A stretch of 64,000 nucleotides of DNA, taken from Candidatus Babelota bacterium (GTDB taxonomy: Bacteria > Babelota > Babeliae > Babelales > Vermiphilaceae). Below, one piece after another: positions 36,896-48,300 of the stretch. Each line of letters begins with the position of its first letter. The stretch's first letter is position 1. The stretch lies in NCBI GenBank assembly GCA_029262575.1, contig JAJCZC010000020.1, positions 44,497-108,496 on the forward strand, given 5' to 3'. The notes under the pieces are model-generated. The model ran no database searches. It worked only from the letters and a program-made list of their open reading frames with translations, and was not told the origin of the DNA. A program made the position numbers and the translations under genes.

Positions 36896-37852
36896 CTAAT
36901 CTATAGCTTGAGCAAAGAAACGTAAAAAGAAAATATCTAAACCAATAGGATCACCACCATTTTTGAGCGAAACGTCTAGCTCATAGAGCCATTGATGCGC
37001 TTTTTTCAAATTATCAGAATTGTGTAGTTTGTAATCTTTTTGCAAAAAACTGAATGGTAATCGATAGCCGATTTTTTTAGCTTGAGCAATATCGCGTTTT
37101 TGCATAGCCTGATAATAAAACGAAGCTCGCCAAAGTTGCTCTGACCAAAATGAAATCCAAAATTGTTCGGGATATTCATCTTTAATGTCGTGCCATTTTT
37201 TTAAAAAAGTGGTTTTTTGTTGTGCAAAAAAGTACTGACTCAATTTAAACAATGAAGTTTCAGGTACAACCAACTGATCAAGCCAATGAGCAAAAAAACC
37301 TTGCGCCTTTGAGCCCATTACTTGTAAATAATGCATAAGCACACACGCAACATCAAGATTTATTTTATCAGTACGCATATAAAGTTGCTCAATATAGCGT
37401 TTATCCATAGAGTTAGGTTCACGTACAAAATAAGAGAATAGTTGTACAAATATGCCACGCGTAATATGAGTCGGGACAGCAATCATTTCGATTACGCCAA
37501 CTTTTTTTTGATACGGTTTTATTAGTTCGTCTGAAACTGCTGCCAATACTCGATTAGGGCCATGATATCCATGCAAATAAACTAAGAGATCTTGAGCTTT
37601 TTTTTTGTTCAATTGATGTAGGGCACCCAGCCAATAAGTGCGTTGCATGCCAAGAAATGACGTTTCCAACTGTGCTTTCACTTCTTGCTCTTTACATTGT
37701 GCTACATCTAAATAAATCACCTGATTAGCATCATTGTGCTGATGACGTAAAAGATGAGAAAAAAAGAGCAATGGATAGACTTGGTCAACAACAAACACCG
37801 TTACTGGCGCAGTTGAAGAATGGCATGCTTTAAAGGCTTTTTGTAGATCCAT
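36896..37852 (-). CDS. holA: Probable DNA polymerase III delta subunit (HolA-like)
   Basis: 318 residues. The sequence is diverged and has no Walker motif, as expected for delta. The clamp-loader layout fits: an N-terminal alpha/beta part ('RTYWLGALHQLNKKKAQDLL'), a middle helical part, and a C-terminal collar segment near 285-315 (HQWLYELDVSLKNGGDPIG). Delta opens the beta clamp during loading. It lies two bases after rph. I call this from pattern and length, so a structure or profile search should confirm it. Confidence 0.6.
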   Translation of the reverse strand: MDLQKAFKACHSSTAPVTVFVVDQVYPLLFFSHLLRHQHNDANQVIYLDVAQCKEQEVKAQLETSFLGMQRTYWLGALHQLNKKKAQDLLVYLHGYHGPNRVLAAVSDELIKPYQKKVGVIEMIAVPTHITRGIFVQLFSYFVREPNSMDKRYIEQLYMRTDKINLDVACVLMHYLQVMGSKAQGFFAHWLDQLVVPETSLFKLSQYFFAQQKTTFLKKWHDIKDEYPEQFWISFWSEQLWRASFYYQAMQKRDIAQAKKIGYRLPFSFLQKDYKLHNSDNLKKAHQWLYELDVSLKNGGDPIGLDIFFLRFFAQAID

Positions 37853-37854
37853 TT

Positions 37855-38652
37855 TTAAGCATTTTGATTTAAACGATTTTGCAAACTAAACATCGGAGCA
37901 TGATTTCTTCGACCTGATGATCTTCTACGTTCCTCTTGGACATTAATACAATCAAAAATGCGCTTAATTCCATTAACAGCCAAATTCTTGAACGATTCAA
38001 AATCATCCCAAGAAAGAGCTTTTTTTTCCGCTGTTCCCTGAATCTCAAGAATTTTATTAGATTTGGTCAAAATAAAATTAAAGTCCCCATCACTACTACT
38101 ATCTTCAGAAAAATTTAGATCGAGTAAATATGCATCATCTAACTTACCAACCGAAATTGCAGCAACTTCATCAATTAAAAAAGGAGTATCAATGGTATTG
38201 TTCTTAAGCCAACGTTGCTGGGCCTTTTTGAGTGCAATGCTTGCACCTGTGATAGCTGCTGAACGAGTGCCACCATCTGCTTGCAGAACATCACAATCAA
38301 CAACAATAGTACGTTCACCAAAGCTACCTAAATCAACCACTGTGCGCAAAACACGACTAATTAATCGTGAAATTTCAACAGAACGACCTTGCAACCTATG
38401 TGCAGAGGTCGCACGCTGTGTGCGATGTTTTGTAGCTGTTGGCAACATTGCGTATTCAGCATTAAGCCAACCAGTTTTTTTCCCCTTTAAAAAAGGTGGT
38501 ACAGTTGGTTGTAACGTAACTGAGCATAACACTTTTGTGTAGCCAATTTGAAACAACACAGAACCTGCTGAATAGCCAAACGTTTCATGAATTATTTTAA
38601 TAGGGCGCGTCTCATTATAAGCGCGCCCATCTATACGTTCTACAATTGTCAT
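37855..38652 (-). CDS. rph: Ribonuclease PH
   Basis: 265 residues. RNase PH marks: RLQGRSVEISRLISRVLR, VDCDVLQADGGTRSAAITGA, and 'DLNFSEDSSSDGDFNFI' near 175-192. The enzyme trims tRNA 3' ends with phosphate. Start at ATG 38652. Placed between pnp and the holA-like gene, so two phosphorolytic exonucleases are neighbours. Confidence 0.95.
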   Translation of the reverse strand: MTIVERIDGRAYNETRPIKIIHETFGYSAGSVLFQIGYTKVLCSVTLQPTVPPFLKGKKTGWLNAEYAMLPTATKHRTQRATSAHRLQGRSVEISRLISRVLRTVVDLGSFGERTIVVDCDVLQADGGTRSAAITGASIALKKAQQRWLKNNTIDTPFLIDEVAAISVGKLDDAYLLDLNFSEDSSSDGDFNFILTKSNKILEIQGTAEKKALSWDDFESFKNLAVNGIKRIFDCINVQEERRRSSGRRNHAPMFSLQNRLNQNA

Positions 38653-38685
38653 TAACCTATATCTTTTTTAGCAAAAATGATTTGG

Positions 38686-40779
38686 TTATTTGTTTTCTAA
38701 AATACGTAAACGGATACGACCTGTTGAAGGATCATAATCCATAACCTCAACCGGCACAACATCATCAAGTTGATATTCACTGTGGAATGTTTTTTGTTTA
38801 TCACGGGGAATGCTCGAAACGTGTACCAAGCCATCTTGGCCTGGAACCAATTCTACAAAAATTCCAAAATCAACTAAGCGTCTAACTTTACCATCAAAGC
38901 GATCGCCTGTATTAATTTGACCGGCAAGTACTTTAACCCAGTTGGTTGCTTCATCGATTTTCTCTGAAGATACGCCAAAAATTTTAACCGTACCATCATC
39001 TTCAATATCAATGCTCGTAACACCAGACGTATCAATAATTTCGCGAATTATTTTACCACCTGAACCGATTACTGCACCAATCTTATCACTTTCAATTTTG
39101 AAACTGACAACTTTTGGAACCAATGCTGACATCTCTTTTGCAGGCTCAGTCATACATTTGCGCATTTCAGCAAGAATATGTAAACGACCAACGCGAGCTT
39201 GTTTTAATGCTGATTCAAACACATCGCGTGCAAAACCACCTTTATGTTTAACATCCATTTGAATGGCTGTAATACCATCATCAGTACCTGCAACCTTGAA
39301 ATCCATTAAACCAAAGTTATCTTCAAAGCCGGTAATATCGGTCAAAATGCGAATCTCACCAGTTGTGCTACGCAATAATCCCATAGCAACACCGCCGACC
39401 ATTTTTTTAATCGGTACGCCACCTTGCATCATAGCCATAGTAGAACCACACACGGTGGCCATAGAACTTGAACCATTTGATTCTAGGATGTCGGTAACAA
39501 TACGAATAGTATATGGGAATTTTTCTTTATCAGGTAACATGAATTTAAATGATGAAGCGGCCAAATGTCCATGACCAACTTCACGTCGCCCAGGACCACG
39601 CATAGGACGAACTTCACCAACTGAAAACGGTGGGAAATTATAATGCAACATGAATGCACTATCAGCAGCATCCTCTTCCATAATGCTTTCAAGGCGTTGT
39701 GTATCTTGACCACCACCAAGTGTTACACTTGTCAATGCTTGAGTTTGACCACGTGTAAAGAGTGCAGAGCCATGAGTAAATGGCAACAGGCCAACATCAA
39801 CATTAATGTTACGCACCGTTTCAAAATCACGTTGATCCACTCGTTGATTTTGAGCAAATACAAGGTCAGTAAACTTAATTTTAAATGCTGATTCAAAGAA
39901 ATAAGATAGTAAGCGTTCAGAAACCTCATTACCTTCAGTTTGAAACTCTTGAACAAAGGTCGCAAATTCCTCTTTAAGCTCATCAAGTGCTTTTTTTCTA
40001 TCATGCTTATCGGCAATAAATGTCTTTTTAACATGTTCTGAAGAAAGAAATTCTAAGGCCTTATCGGACAATAATTTCCAGTCTACGCTTTCATCAATTG
40101 GACGTTTTGCTTTGCCGACTTCTTTTACAATCTCTTCTTGCCATGCAACAACTTTTTTAATCTGCTCATGTGCAATAAATGCAGCATCAACAAACTCTGC
40201 TTCGGAAATCTGATCCGAAGTTCCCTCAATCATGCAAATACCTTCTTTGGTACCAGCAACAATCAACGTTGCATCAGCACGAACAGTATCTTCATAATTA
40301 GGATTTACCACCCACTTGCCATCAATACGGCCCATTTCAACACCACCAACAGGTCCAAGAAATGGAATATCAGAAATGCACAATGCAAGTGAACTTGCAT
40401 TCAAAGCCATAATAGATGGTGCGTGTTTTCTATCTACTGAATAAACCGTAGATAATACTTGAATTTGATCAAAATAATGATTGGGAAAAATAGGTCGAAT
40501 CGATCGATCGATGACACGAGATGAAAGAACTTCCCTATCGGAAGACTTTCCTTCACGTTTATAATAGCCACCTGGAATTTTACCTGCAGCAGCATACTGC
40601 TCACGATAATCAACTGTTAACGGCAAAAAGCCGGGAAACTCGCTGCTTGGCGATGCTGTTGCAGTTGATAACACAACTGTTCCGCCATGTTTAAACCAAA
40701 CAGCTCCATCAGCCTGTTGGGCAACTTTTCCAATTTCAACTTCATAACCGAAATCAGGCAAACTAAATTTTTTAACCAT
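38686..40779 (-). CDS. pnp: Polyribonucleotide nucleotidyltransferase (PNPase)
   Basis: 697 residues, normal length. Domains: RNase PH core 1 (PGGYYKREGKSSDREVLSSR), helical linker, RNase PH core 2 (ITDITGFEDNFGLMDFKVAG, DGITAIQMDVK), KH (VIGSGGKIIREIIDTSGV, about 567-585) and S1 (GKVRRLVDFGIFVELVPGQDG, written here only in part). PNPase degrades RNA 3' to 5' with phosphate and can also add tails. It follows rpsO, the common rpsO-pnp order. Confidence 0.97.
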   Translation of the reverse strand: MVKKFSLPDFGYEVEIGKVAQQADGAVWFKHGGTVVLSTATASPSSEFPGFLPLTVDYREQYAAAGKIPGGYYKREGKSSDREVLSSRVIDRSIRPIFPNHYFDQIQVLSTVYSVDRKHAPSIMALNASSLALCISDIPFLGPVGGVEMGRIDGKWVVNPNYEDTVRADATLIVAGTKEGICMIEGTSDQISEAEFVDAAFIAHEQIKKVVAWQEEIVKEVGKAKRPIDESVDWKLLSDKALEFLSSEHVKKTFIADKHDRKKALDELKEEFATFVQEFQTEGNEVSERLLSYFFESAFKIKFTDLVFAQNQRVDQRDFETVRNINVDVGLLPFTHGSALFTRGQTQALTSVTLGGGQDTQRLESIMEEDAADSAFMLHYNFPPFSVGEVRPMRGPGRREVGHGHLAASSFKFMLPDKEKFPYTIRIVTDILESNGSSSMATVCGSTMAMMQGGVPIKKMVGGVAMGLLRSTTGEIRILTDITGFEDNFGLMDFKVAGTDDGITAIQMDVKHKGGFARDVFESALKQARVGRLHILAEMRKCMTEPAKEMSALVPKVVSFKIESDKIGAVIGSGGKIIREIIDTSGVTSIDIEDDGTVKIFGVSSEKIDEATNWVKVLAGQINTGDRFDGKVRRLVDFGIFVELVPGQDGLVHVSSIPRDKQKTFHSEYQLDDVVPVEVMDYDPSTGRIRLRILENK

Positions 40780-40823
40780 CGAATACGACCTACTATTATT
40801 TTAAAGTATTATAACTTGACCAA

Positions 40824-41090
40824 TTATTTTAAGCCAAGTTTTGCTTTTATTTCTTTATACTTTTGTGCATCTTCTCTTTGCAAATAATTTAATAATTTAC
40901 GACGCTGAGCGACCATTTTAAGTAAACCAAGACGTGAAGCAAAATCTTTATGATTTTTCTTCATATGTTCGGTTAAAATCTTAATCTTACTCGTCAACGC
41001 AACTATCTGCACTTCGGATGAACCAGTATCTTTGGTATCTCTACCATACTCTTTTACGATATCAACCATTTGTTCTTTTGTTAAAGCCAT
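40824..41090 (-). CDS. rpsO: 30S ribosomal protein S15
   Basis: 88 residues from ATG 41090 (MALTKEQMVD), the normal S15 start; a longer frame adds five residues without support. Core motifs: TGSSEVQIVALTSKI, LTEHMKKNHKDFASRLGLL, QRRKLLNYLQRED. S15 binds 16S rRNA early in assembly. It lies between tRNA-Val and pnp. Confidence 0.97.
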   Translation of the reverse strand: MALTKEQMVDIVKEYGRDTKDTGSSEVQIVALTSKIKILTEHMKKNHKDFASRLGLLKMVAQRRKLLNYLQREDAQKYKEIKAKLGLK

Positions 41091-41130
41091 GCTATTGAAC
41101 CTCAATATTCAAACGTTATTGCTATGCTTT

Positions 41131-41206
41131 TGGTAGGCACGAGCGGGATCGAACCGCTGACCCCTGCTACGTCAAAGCAGTGCTCTACCACTGAGCTACG
41201 CGCCTA
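41131..41206 (-). tRNA. tRNA-Val (GAC)
   Basis: Acceptor TAGGCGC pairs with GTGCCTA (one G-U), encoded CCA at 41131-41133. D-arm GCTCAGTGGTAGAGC, anticodon stem CTGCT/AGCAG with loop TTGACGT, T-arm GCGGTTCGATCCCGC. Its 5' end overlaps the end of rpoC by 11 bases. Confidence 0.95.
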
Positions 41207-44200
41207 TCTGTTCTTCTTCTGTCTCTTTTGCTTCTATCATCTCTTGTTCGTGAGCCCGCTGTTCTAAACTAGAAATGCTCGTGCCCAAATATTTTTTTCT
41301 AAATGATGGAATACCTGTTCCAGCTGGAATTAGTTTACCAACGGTTACATTTTCTTTCAAACCGTAAAGGTAATCTGCTTGTCCGGCAATAGCCGCTTCG
41401 GTTAGAATTCGCGTTGTTTCTTGGAATGACGCAGCTGAAATCCAACTTTCGGTGCTTAAGGAAGCTTGCGTTAAACCCATCAAAATAGGTTTTCCTACCG
41501 CAACCTTTTTGCCTTCTGAGCGCAACACTGAGTTCACTGACATAAAGTGCATGCGATCAACACGATCACCAATAAGGAAATCTGTACCACCAGGTTCAGT
41601 AATACGAACCTTACGCATCATTTGGCGAACAATAAGCTCAATATGTTTATCACTAATATCAACACCTGTTAGACGGTAAATCTCCTGAATCTGGTCAACC
41701 AAGTATCTTTGGAGTACATCCGGTCCTAAAATACGAAGCATATCATGTAATACGGGTGCACCAATTGTCAACATATCACCAGCTTGTACATAGTCACCAT
41801 TCATTACATTTAACTGTTTTCCACGAGGAACAAAATAATCAAATGATTCGGTACCAGCAACAACGCTTACTTTTCTCAAACCGCGATGTAAACCACCAAA
41901 GACAACCTCGCCATCAATATCAGCAATAATTGCTGGATCTTTTGGCGTACGAGCTTCAAAAAGTTCCGCAATACGAGATAGGCCACCAGTAATATCTTTT
42001 TGCTGTTGTTTTTCACGCGGAATTCTAATCAAGACGTCACCAGCATGTACACTGCCACCATTACTTACCATCAAGATAGATCCTGCTGGTAAATAGTAAT
42101 GAGCAATCTCTTGGCCAGTTTTATCAAGAACACGTAATGCCGGTTGTAATTTTTCGCTACGATGCTCCAAGACAATTAATGACGAACGGCCAGTCGCATC
42201 ATCAAAGCGTTCTTGCATAGTTGCATTTTCAACAAGATCCACGAACTCAACGTTACCAGCTTTTTCAGTTAAAATCACTTTACTGTTTGGATCCCATTCG
42301 GCCAACTTGGTGCCAGAAGTAATTTCTTGACCATCTTTAACCAATATGGTTGCACCATACTCAATGTCTTGACGCTGTAGTTCACGACCATCTTTGGAAA
42401 CGATCAATAATTTTGCTTTTCGGCTCAAATTGAGTGATTGATCTGCACGATTTTCAACTGTGCTCATGCCAATCAACTTAGCGATACCATTTTGTTTTGC
42501 AACAAAATAAGGTTGCGCAGTCAAACCACTTGCTGTACCACCAATGTGGAAGGTTCTCATAGTAAGCTGAGTACCAGGTTCTCCAATTGATTGAGCTGCA
42601 ATGACACCAACAGTGTTTCCGATGTCGCTCAATGCCCCACGAGAAAGATCATAGCCATAACATTGTGCGCAAACACCACGTTTTGCATGACATGTTAACA
42701 CGGACCGCATTTTCACATGAGAAATAGCGGAATCAGCTAGAACTGAAATCTGATCTCGACCTACTACAGTGCCCTGCTTGAGTAGAACTGCACCAGAAAT
42801 TGGATCTTTTGCATCTGCGGCCAAAACTCGTCCAAAAGCACGTCGTGCCAATGGATACAAAACTTCATCAGATTCTTTTAAATCTTCTAGAGTTACATAG
42901 CCCAGTGTGCCGCAATCTTCGGTTGTAACAATTACATCTTGTGCAATGTCAACCAAACGACGAGTCAAATAACCAGAGTTTGCCGTTTTTAGTGCCGTAT
43001 CAGATTGACCTTTACGCGCACCGTGAGTTGAAATAAAGTATTCAAACACACTCAAGCCATCTTTAAAATTTGATTTAACTGGTGTTTCCAAAATCTCACC
43101 GGAAGGCTTTGCCATCGGACCACGCATACCGATCAACTGACGAATCTGTTCCTTAGAACCTTTTGACCCTGAATCCAACATCATGAAAACTGGATTAAAC
43201 GGGGTGAAAGCTTTATCATCATTTTCAAATGCTTTATTATCATGCTCTTCAAAATGAGTAAAGACTTCTTTTCCAACATCGGCAGTTGCTCGTCCCCAAA
43301 TTGAAAGCACTTTATTATAGCGCTCCCCATTAGTTATCACACCATCTATATAAAGCTGTTCAACTTTATCAACATCTTTTTCAGCTTTTTTAACAATCTT
43401 GTGTTTCTTTTCAGGAACCACGAGATCTTTTAATGAGAATGAAACCCCACCAGCAGTAGAATAATGGAAACCAAGACGCTTAATTTTATCAAGTGTATCT
43501 ACCGTAGCTTCGCTGCCAAATCGATAATATATTTTTTCAACCAATTTGGTTAATGCACTTTTTTTCAAGACTTTATTTATCCAATGAAACGGCACGCCCT
43601 CAGGTAATGCATCAAAAAGTAAAATGCGACCGGCGGCAGTATCAACCAATGAGCCATCATTCAAACGAAGCTTAATCTGTGCGTGTAGATGAACTTCACT
43701 ACATTGATGTGCGGCAATAGCCTCATGAATATCTGCAAAAGCAGTACCTTCACCTAAAGCACCACTACGTGTTTTAGTCATATAATATAAACCAAGTACC
43801 ATGTCTTGTGATGGAACGGTAATTGGACGACCATTTGATGGAGAAAGAATATTGTTTACTGATAACATTAAGTTTTTAGACTCTAATTGGGCCTTTTTAC
43901 TCAATGGCAAGTGTACAGCCATTTGGTCACCATCAAAATCAGCGTTAAATGCAGCACATACTAAGGGATGAACTGTGATTGCTTTGCCTTCAACCAATAT
44001 CGGATAAAACGCCTGAATACCTAATCTATGCAAAGTCGGTGCACGGTTTAGTAATACCGGACGATCTTTAACCACATTTTCTAATGCATCCCAAACTTCA
44101 GGAGCAAGGTCATCAACCATTTTTTTTGCTACACGGAGATTAGGAGCGATTTCCCGTTGAAGTAGTTCTGCATAAATATATGATTTGAATAATTCAAGCG

Positions 44201-45314
44201 CCATAACTTTTGGGATACCACATTGATCCATACGCAATGCTGGATTAACCACAATTACAGAACGACCTGAATAATCGACTCGACGTCCAAGAAGATTTTG
44301 ACGGAAACGACCTTGTTTACCACGCAACATCTCACTCAATGATTTAAGAGGGCGACGATTTGATCCACGTACCGGTTGTCCTCGCCGACCATTATCAATC
44401 AATGCATCAACAGATTCTTGCAACATACGTTTTTCGTTTTTAATAATCACTGAAGGAGCATCAATCTCAATCAAACGTTGCAAGCGAATATTTCTATTTA
44501 ATACTCGACGATATAATTCATTCAAATCAGAGCTTGCAAAACGACCACCCTCGAGTGGAACTAAAGGACGCAAATCTGGTGGCAACACTGGCAACACCGT
44601 CATAACCATCCACTCTGGCCTTAAATTTGCATGCAATAAATTTGAAAGAACCTTCATGCGACGCATGATTTTGTGGCGCACCGCAACTGAGGATGTATTT
44701 TGATATTCACCCTCTAGAATTGCAATTTCTAACTTCAAATCAATCATTGAAAGCAATTCTTTTATTGCTTCAGCACCCGTTTCAGCTTTAAATTCTGTAT
44801 CATCTAAATGCGCATCTTCATATTGATTAAATTCTGCAGTTGCAAGTAATGTTCTGCGCGGATATGGTGAGCGCCCCTGATGAACCACAATATAGGCATC
44901 AAAATAAATAACACGCTCAAGATCTTTAACGGGCATATCGAGAATAAGTCCAAGATAACTTGGAATACCTTTGAGATACCAAATGTGTGAAACAGGTGCA
45001 ACAAGTTCGATGTGCCCCATACGTTCACGGCGAACACGAGATTGAATAACCTCAACACCACATTTTTCACAGGTTACACCGCGATGTTTCATGCGTTTGT
45101 ATTTACCACAATTACATTCCCAATCCTTTACGGGACCAAAAATACGGGCACAAAACAAACCATCACGTTCGGGTTTTAACGTACGATAATTAATTGTTTC
45201 TATTTTTTTAACTTCACCATAAGACAATGATTTAATCTTATCAGGAGAAGCCAATCCAACTTTAATTGCGTTGAATTGTGTAACATTAACATATTCTCTA
45301 AAACGTTCTAACAT
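41196..45314 (-). CDS. rpoC: DNA-directed RNA polymerase beta' subunit
   Basis: 1372 residues from ATG 45314 (MLERFREYV), four bases after rpoB; the longer frame would overlap rpoB. N-terminal zinc finger [20 protein letters not shown], catalytic [16 protein letters not shown] with three Asp, bridge-helix/trigger region [18 protein letters not shown], and second zinc site [13 protein letters not shown]. It is the clamp and active-site half of RNA polymerase. Unusual: its last codons (ATA GGC GCG TAG) fall within the tRNA-Val acceptor and D-arm. Confidence 0.98.
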   Translation of the reverse strand: MLERFREYVNVTQFNAIKVGLASPDKIKSLSYGEVKKIETINYRTLKPERDGLFCARIFGPVKDWECNCGKYKRMKHRGVTCEKCGVEVIQSRVRRERMGHIELVAPVSHIWYLKGIPSYLGLILDMPVKDLERVIYFDAYIVVHQGRSPYPRRTLLATAEFNQYEDAHLDDTEFKAETGAEAIKELLSMIDLKLEIAILEGEYQNTSSVAVRHKIMRRMKVLSNLLHANLRPEWMVMTVLPVLPPDLRPLVPLEGGRFASSDLNELYRRVLNRNIRLQRLIEIDAPSVIIKNEKRMLQESVDALIDNGRRGQPVRGSNRRPLKSLSEMLRGKQGRFRQNLLGRRVDYSGRSVIVVNPALRMDQCGIPKVMALELFKSYIYAELLQREIAPNLRVAKKMVDDLAPEVWDALENVVKDRPVLLNRAPTLHRLGIQAFYPILVEGKAITVHPLVCAAFNADFDGDQMAVHLPLSKKAQLESKNLMLSVNNILSPSNGRPITVPSQDMVLGLYYMTKTRSGALGEGTAFADIHEAIAAHQCSEVHLHAQIKLRLNDGSLVDTAAGRILLFDALPEGVPFHWINKVLKKSALTKLVEKIYYRFGSEATVDTLDKIKRLGFHYSTAGGVSFSLKDLVVPEKKHKIVKKAEKDVDKVEQLYIDGVITNGERYNKVLSIWGRATADVGKEVFTHFEEHDNKAFENDDKAFTPFNPVFMMLDSGSKGSKEQIRQLIGMRGPMAKPSGEILETPVKSNFKDGLSVFEYFISTHGARKGQSDTALKTANSGYLTRRLVDIAQDVIVTTEDCGTLGYVTLEDLKESDEVLYPLARRAFGRVLAADAKDPISGAVLLKQGTVVGRDQISVLADSAISHVKMRSVLTCHAKRGVCAQCYGYDLSRGALSDIGNTVGVIAAQSIGEPGTQLTMRTFHIGGTASGLTAQPYFVAKQNGIAKLIGMSTVENRADQSLNLSRKAKLLIVSKDGRELQRQDIEYGATILVKDGQEITSGTKLAEWDPNSKVILTEKAGNVEFVDLVENATMQERFDDATGRSSLIVLEHRSEKLQPALRVLDKTGQEIAHYYLPAGSILMVSNGGSVHAGDVLIRIPREKQQQKDITGGLSRIAELFEARTPKDPAIIADIDGEVVFGGLHRGLRKVSVVAGTESFDYFVPRGKQLNVMNGDYVQAGDMLTIGAPVLHDMLRILGPDVLQRYLVDQIQEIYRLTGVDISDKHIELIVRQMMRKVRITEPGGTDFLIGDRVDRMHFMSVNSVLRSEGKKVAVGKPILMGLTQASLSTESWISAASFQETTRILTEAAIAGQADYLYGLKENVTVGKLIPAGTGIPSFRKKYLGTSISSLEQRAHEQEMIEAKETEEEQIGA

Positions 45315-45318
45315 TCGA

Positions 45319-48300
45319 CTATTCACTGACCTTCTCCTTGCCGCTCTTGAACAAGTCAACTTGCAATGCTAAACTTTGAAGCTCTTTAATTAACACGTTA
45401 AACGATTCTGGAACTCCCGGATCTGGAACTTCTTCACCGCGGACTATAGCTTCATATACTTTATGACGACCAGTTACATCATCAGACTTATACGTTAACA
45501 TTTCTTGTAACGTGTAAGCAGCACCATAAGCCTCCAACGCCCAAACTTCCATTTCACCCAAACGCTGACCACCCATTTGCGCTTTACCGCCAAGTGGTTG
45601 TTGCGTAACAAGTGAATACGGTCCAACAGAACGCGCATGAAGCTTGTCGTCAACCATGTGATTCAATTTCATCATATAAATTGCACCGACGGTGACCGGC
45701 TGATCAAAATATTCACCCGAACGTCCGTCCCTTAATTTAAAGGCACCGGAGGTTGGTAAATCTAATTCTCTTAGTAATGGTTTAATGTCATCATCATAGG
45801 TAGCGCCATCGAAAACTGGTGTTTGGAATGGTACACCAGATTTTGCGCTGCGCTGTGCTAATTCAATGATGCCATCTTGGCCGAACTCTTTTTCAATTGA
45901 TTCAATAATGGTTTTGCCATAATATGCAAGCAACTGTTTTTTAACGTCTTTAAAACCGTCTTGTGCAATTTGCTCTGCAATACGATTTCCAAGCTGTCTT
46001 CCTGCCAATCCAAGCGCCGTTTCTAAAATCTGTCCTACGTTCATACGAGAAGGAACACCCACAGGATTAAGTACAATGTCAATTGTTGTACCATCATCCA
46101 TATAAGGCATATCTTCGCGAGCAACAATTATTGAAACCACACCCTTGTTTCCATGTCGACCAGCAAGTTTATCCCCCACGGAAATCGAACGTTTCATGGC
46201 AATGTATACTTTAACCATTTTGATCACACCAGAAGGCAACGGATCACCTTTTTTCAATCTATTGGCATGCTCTTCTTTTAATCCAGTTAAAATACGCACC
46301 TGGTTATCATAAGCATCTTTAAGAAGTTTAACATCATCTACAACAGTTTTAGTTTTGGGTTTGAGTCCAAAAACATCTGCAAAGACCAATGATGTTATTG
46401 CATCTTTATCAAAAACATTCTTTTTGATTGCCTCTTTTTTTGCATTTGCAGCAGGTGCTTGGCCGTGCAAAATACTAGCAATTTTTTCAATCAACATAAC
46501 TTGCAACGAATCAATGTGATCTGCAAAATCATGCTCAAGTTTTTTAATTTGCTTATCAATCTCTTCTTTGTAGCGCTTATCTTTTCTAATACCACTACGA
46601 GAGAAAATTTTCACATCGATGATTGTTCCGGTAACTCCAGGCGGCACACGCAATGAAGTATCTCGCACTTCACGAGATTTTTCACCAAATATAGCACGAA
46701 GTAATTTTTCTTCAGGTGAATATTGAATATCACCTTTCAAAGTTACCTTACCCACAAGAATATCACCTGGCTTTACCCGTGTACCAACACGAACAATCCC
46801 GTCATCATCCAACCCAGCCAAAGCTGTTTCGCTAACATTTGGAATATCTCGTGTAATTTCTTCAGGACCGAGTTTAGTGTCACGTGCATCAACAACATAT
46901 TCATCAATATGCACTGAAGTAAGAGCATCATCTGCAACCAAACGTTGACTCAATACGATAGCATCCTCAAAGTTGTAACCATTCCAAGGCATAAATGCTA
47001 CGGTTAAGTTTGAACCAAGAGCTAACTCACCATGTTCAACCGATGAACCATCAGTGATGATATCACCAACAGATACACGATCTCCACGCTTTACGATTGG
47101 CCTTTGATGAATCCAAGTACTATAACTTGATCTTCTAAATTTTTGCAAATGATATGTATCTATACCTTGATGAACCCAATCATCCGCAGAAAGAAACTCT
47201 TTTTCATCTGCACGAACGATAATTTTTTCAGACGACACATATTCAACAATACCGTCACGTTTAGCTAGAATTGCTGCACCAGAATCTTTTGCGATTTCTT
47301 TTTCCATCCCAGTTCCTACAATAGGAGTTTGGGGACGGATCAATGGCACGGCTTGACGTTGCATATTCGCACCCATAAGTGCACGAGTAGCATCATCATG
47401 CTCTAAAAAAGGAATTAGTGCAGAAGAAACCGATACAAGTTGTTTTGGTGATAAATCGATATAATTAATACGATCCGCATCAACAAACATAAAGTCAGCT
47501 TGATGACGCGCAAACACTTTATCACCTTTCAATTTATTATCAGCTGTGGTATCAACATCAGCTTGAGCAATAAACTCTCTAGACTCTTCAAAGGCATCAA
47601 AGAAAACAACTTCATCTAAGATTTTTTTGTTTTTAACTGGACGATATGCCGTTTCAATAAACCCAAGATCATTCACCATTGCATAAGTAGCTAGGGATGA
47701 AATCAAACCAACGGTTTGACCCTCAGGAGTCTCAATTGGACAGATTCGGCCATAGTGAGAAGTATGAACATCGCGAATTTCAAACGTTGCACGATCCTTC
47801 ATTACACCACCGGGCCCAAGAGCTGATAAACGACGTTTATGAGCGATTTCAGCAAGTGGATTGGTCTGATCCATAAACTGTGACAATTGGCCTAATCCAA
47901 AGAATTCTCGCAATACAGCACTCAATGGCTTTACATTCAAGAAATCTTGAGGCATTAATGCACCATGTGCTTCTTGCATACGGAATCGTTCACGAATGAT
48001 GCGATCAATACGGAGAAAGCCAAGATATACCTGATTACTTAACAATTCGCCAACCAAACGCACACGACGGTTACCCAAGTGATCGATATCATCCAATTCA
48101 CCTTCACCGCGCTCACGAAGATTAACTAAATAACGGATAGTTGCGATAATATCTTCTTGAGTTAGTGATACTGTTTCTTCAGGAATAGAAAGACCTAATT
48201 TACGATTCATTCGAATTCGACCGACACGCGTTAGATCATAAAAACGAGGATTAAATAACGCATTTTCGATTCGTTCTTTAATTTCTTTAATAGATGAACT

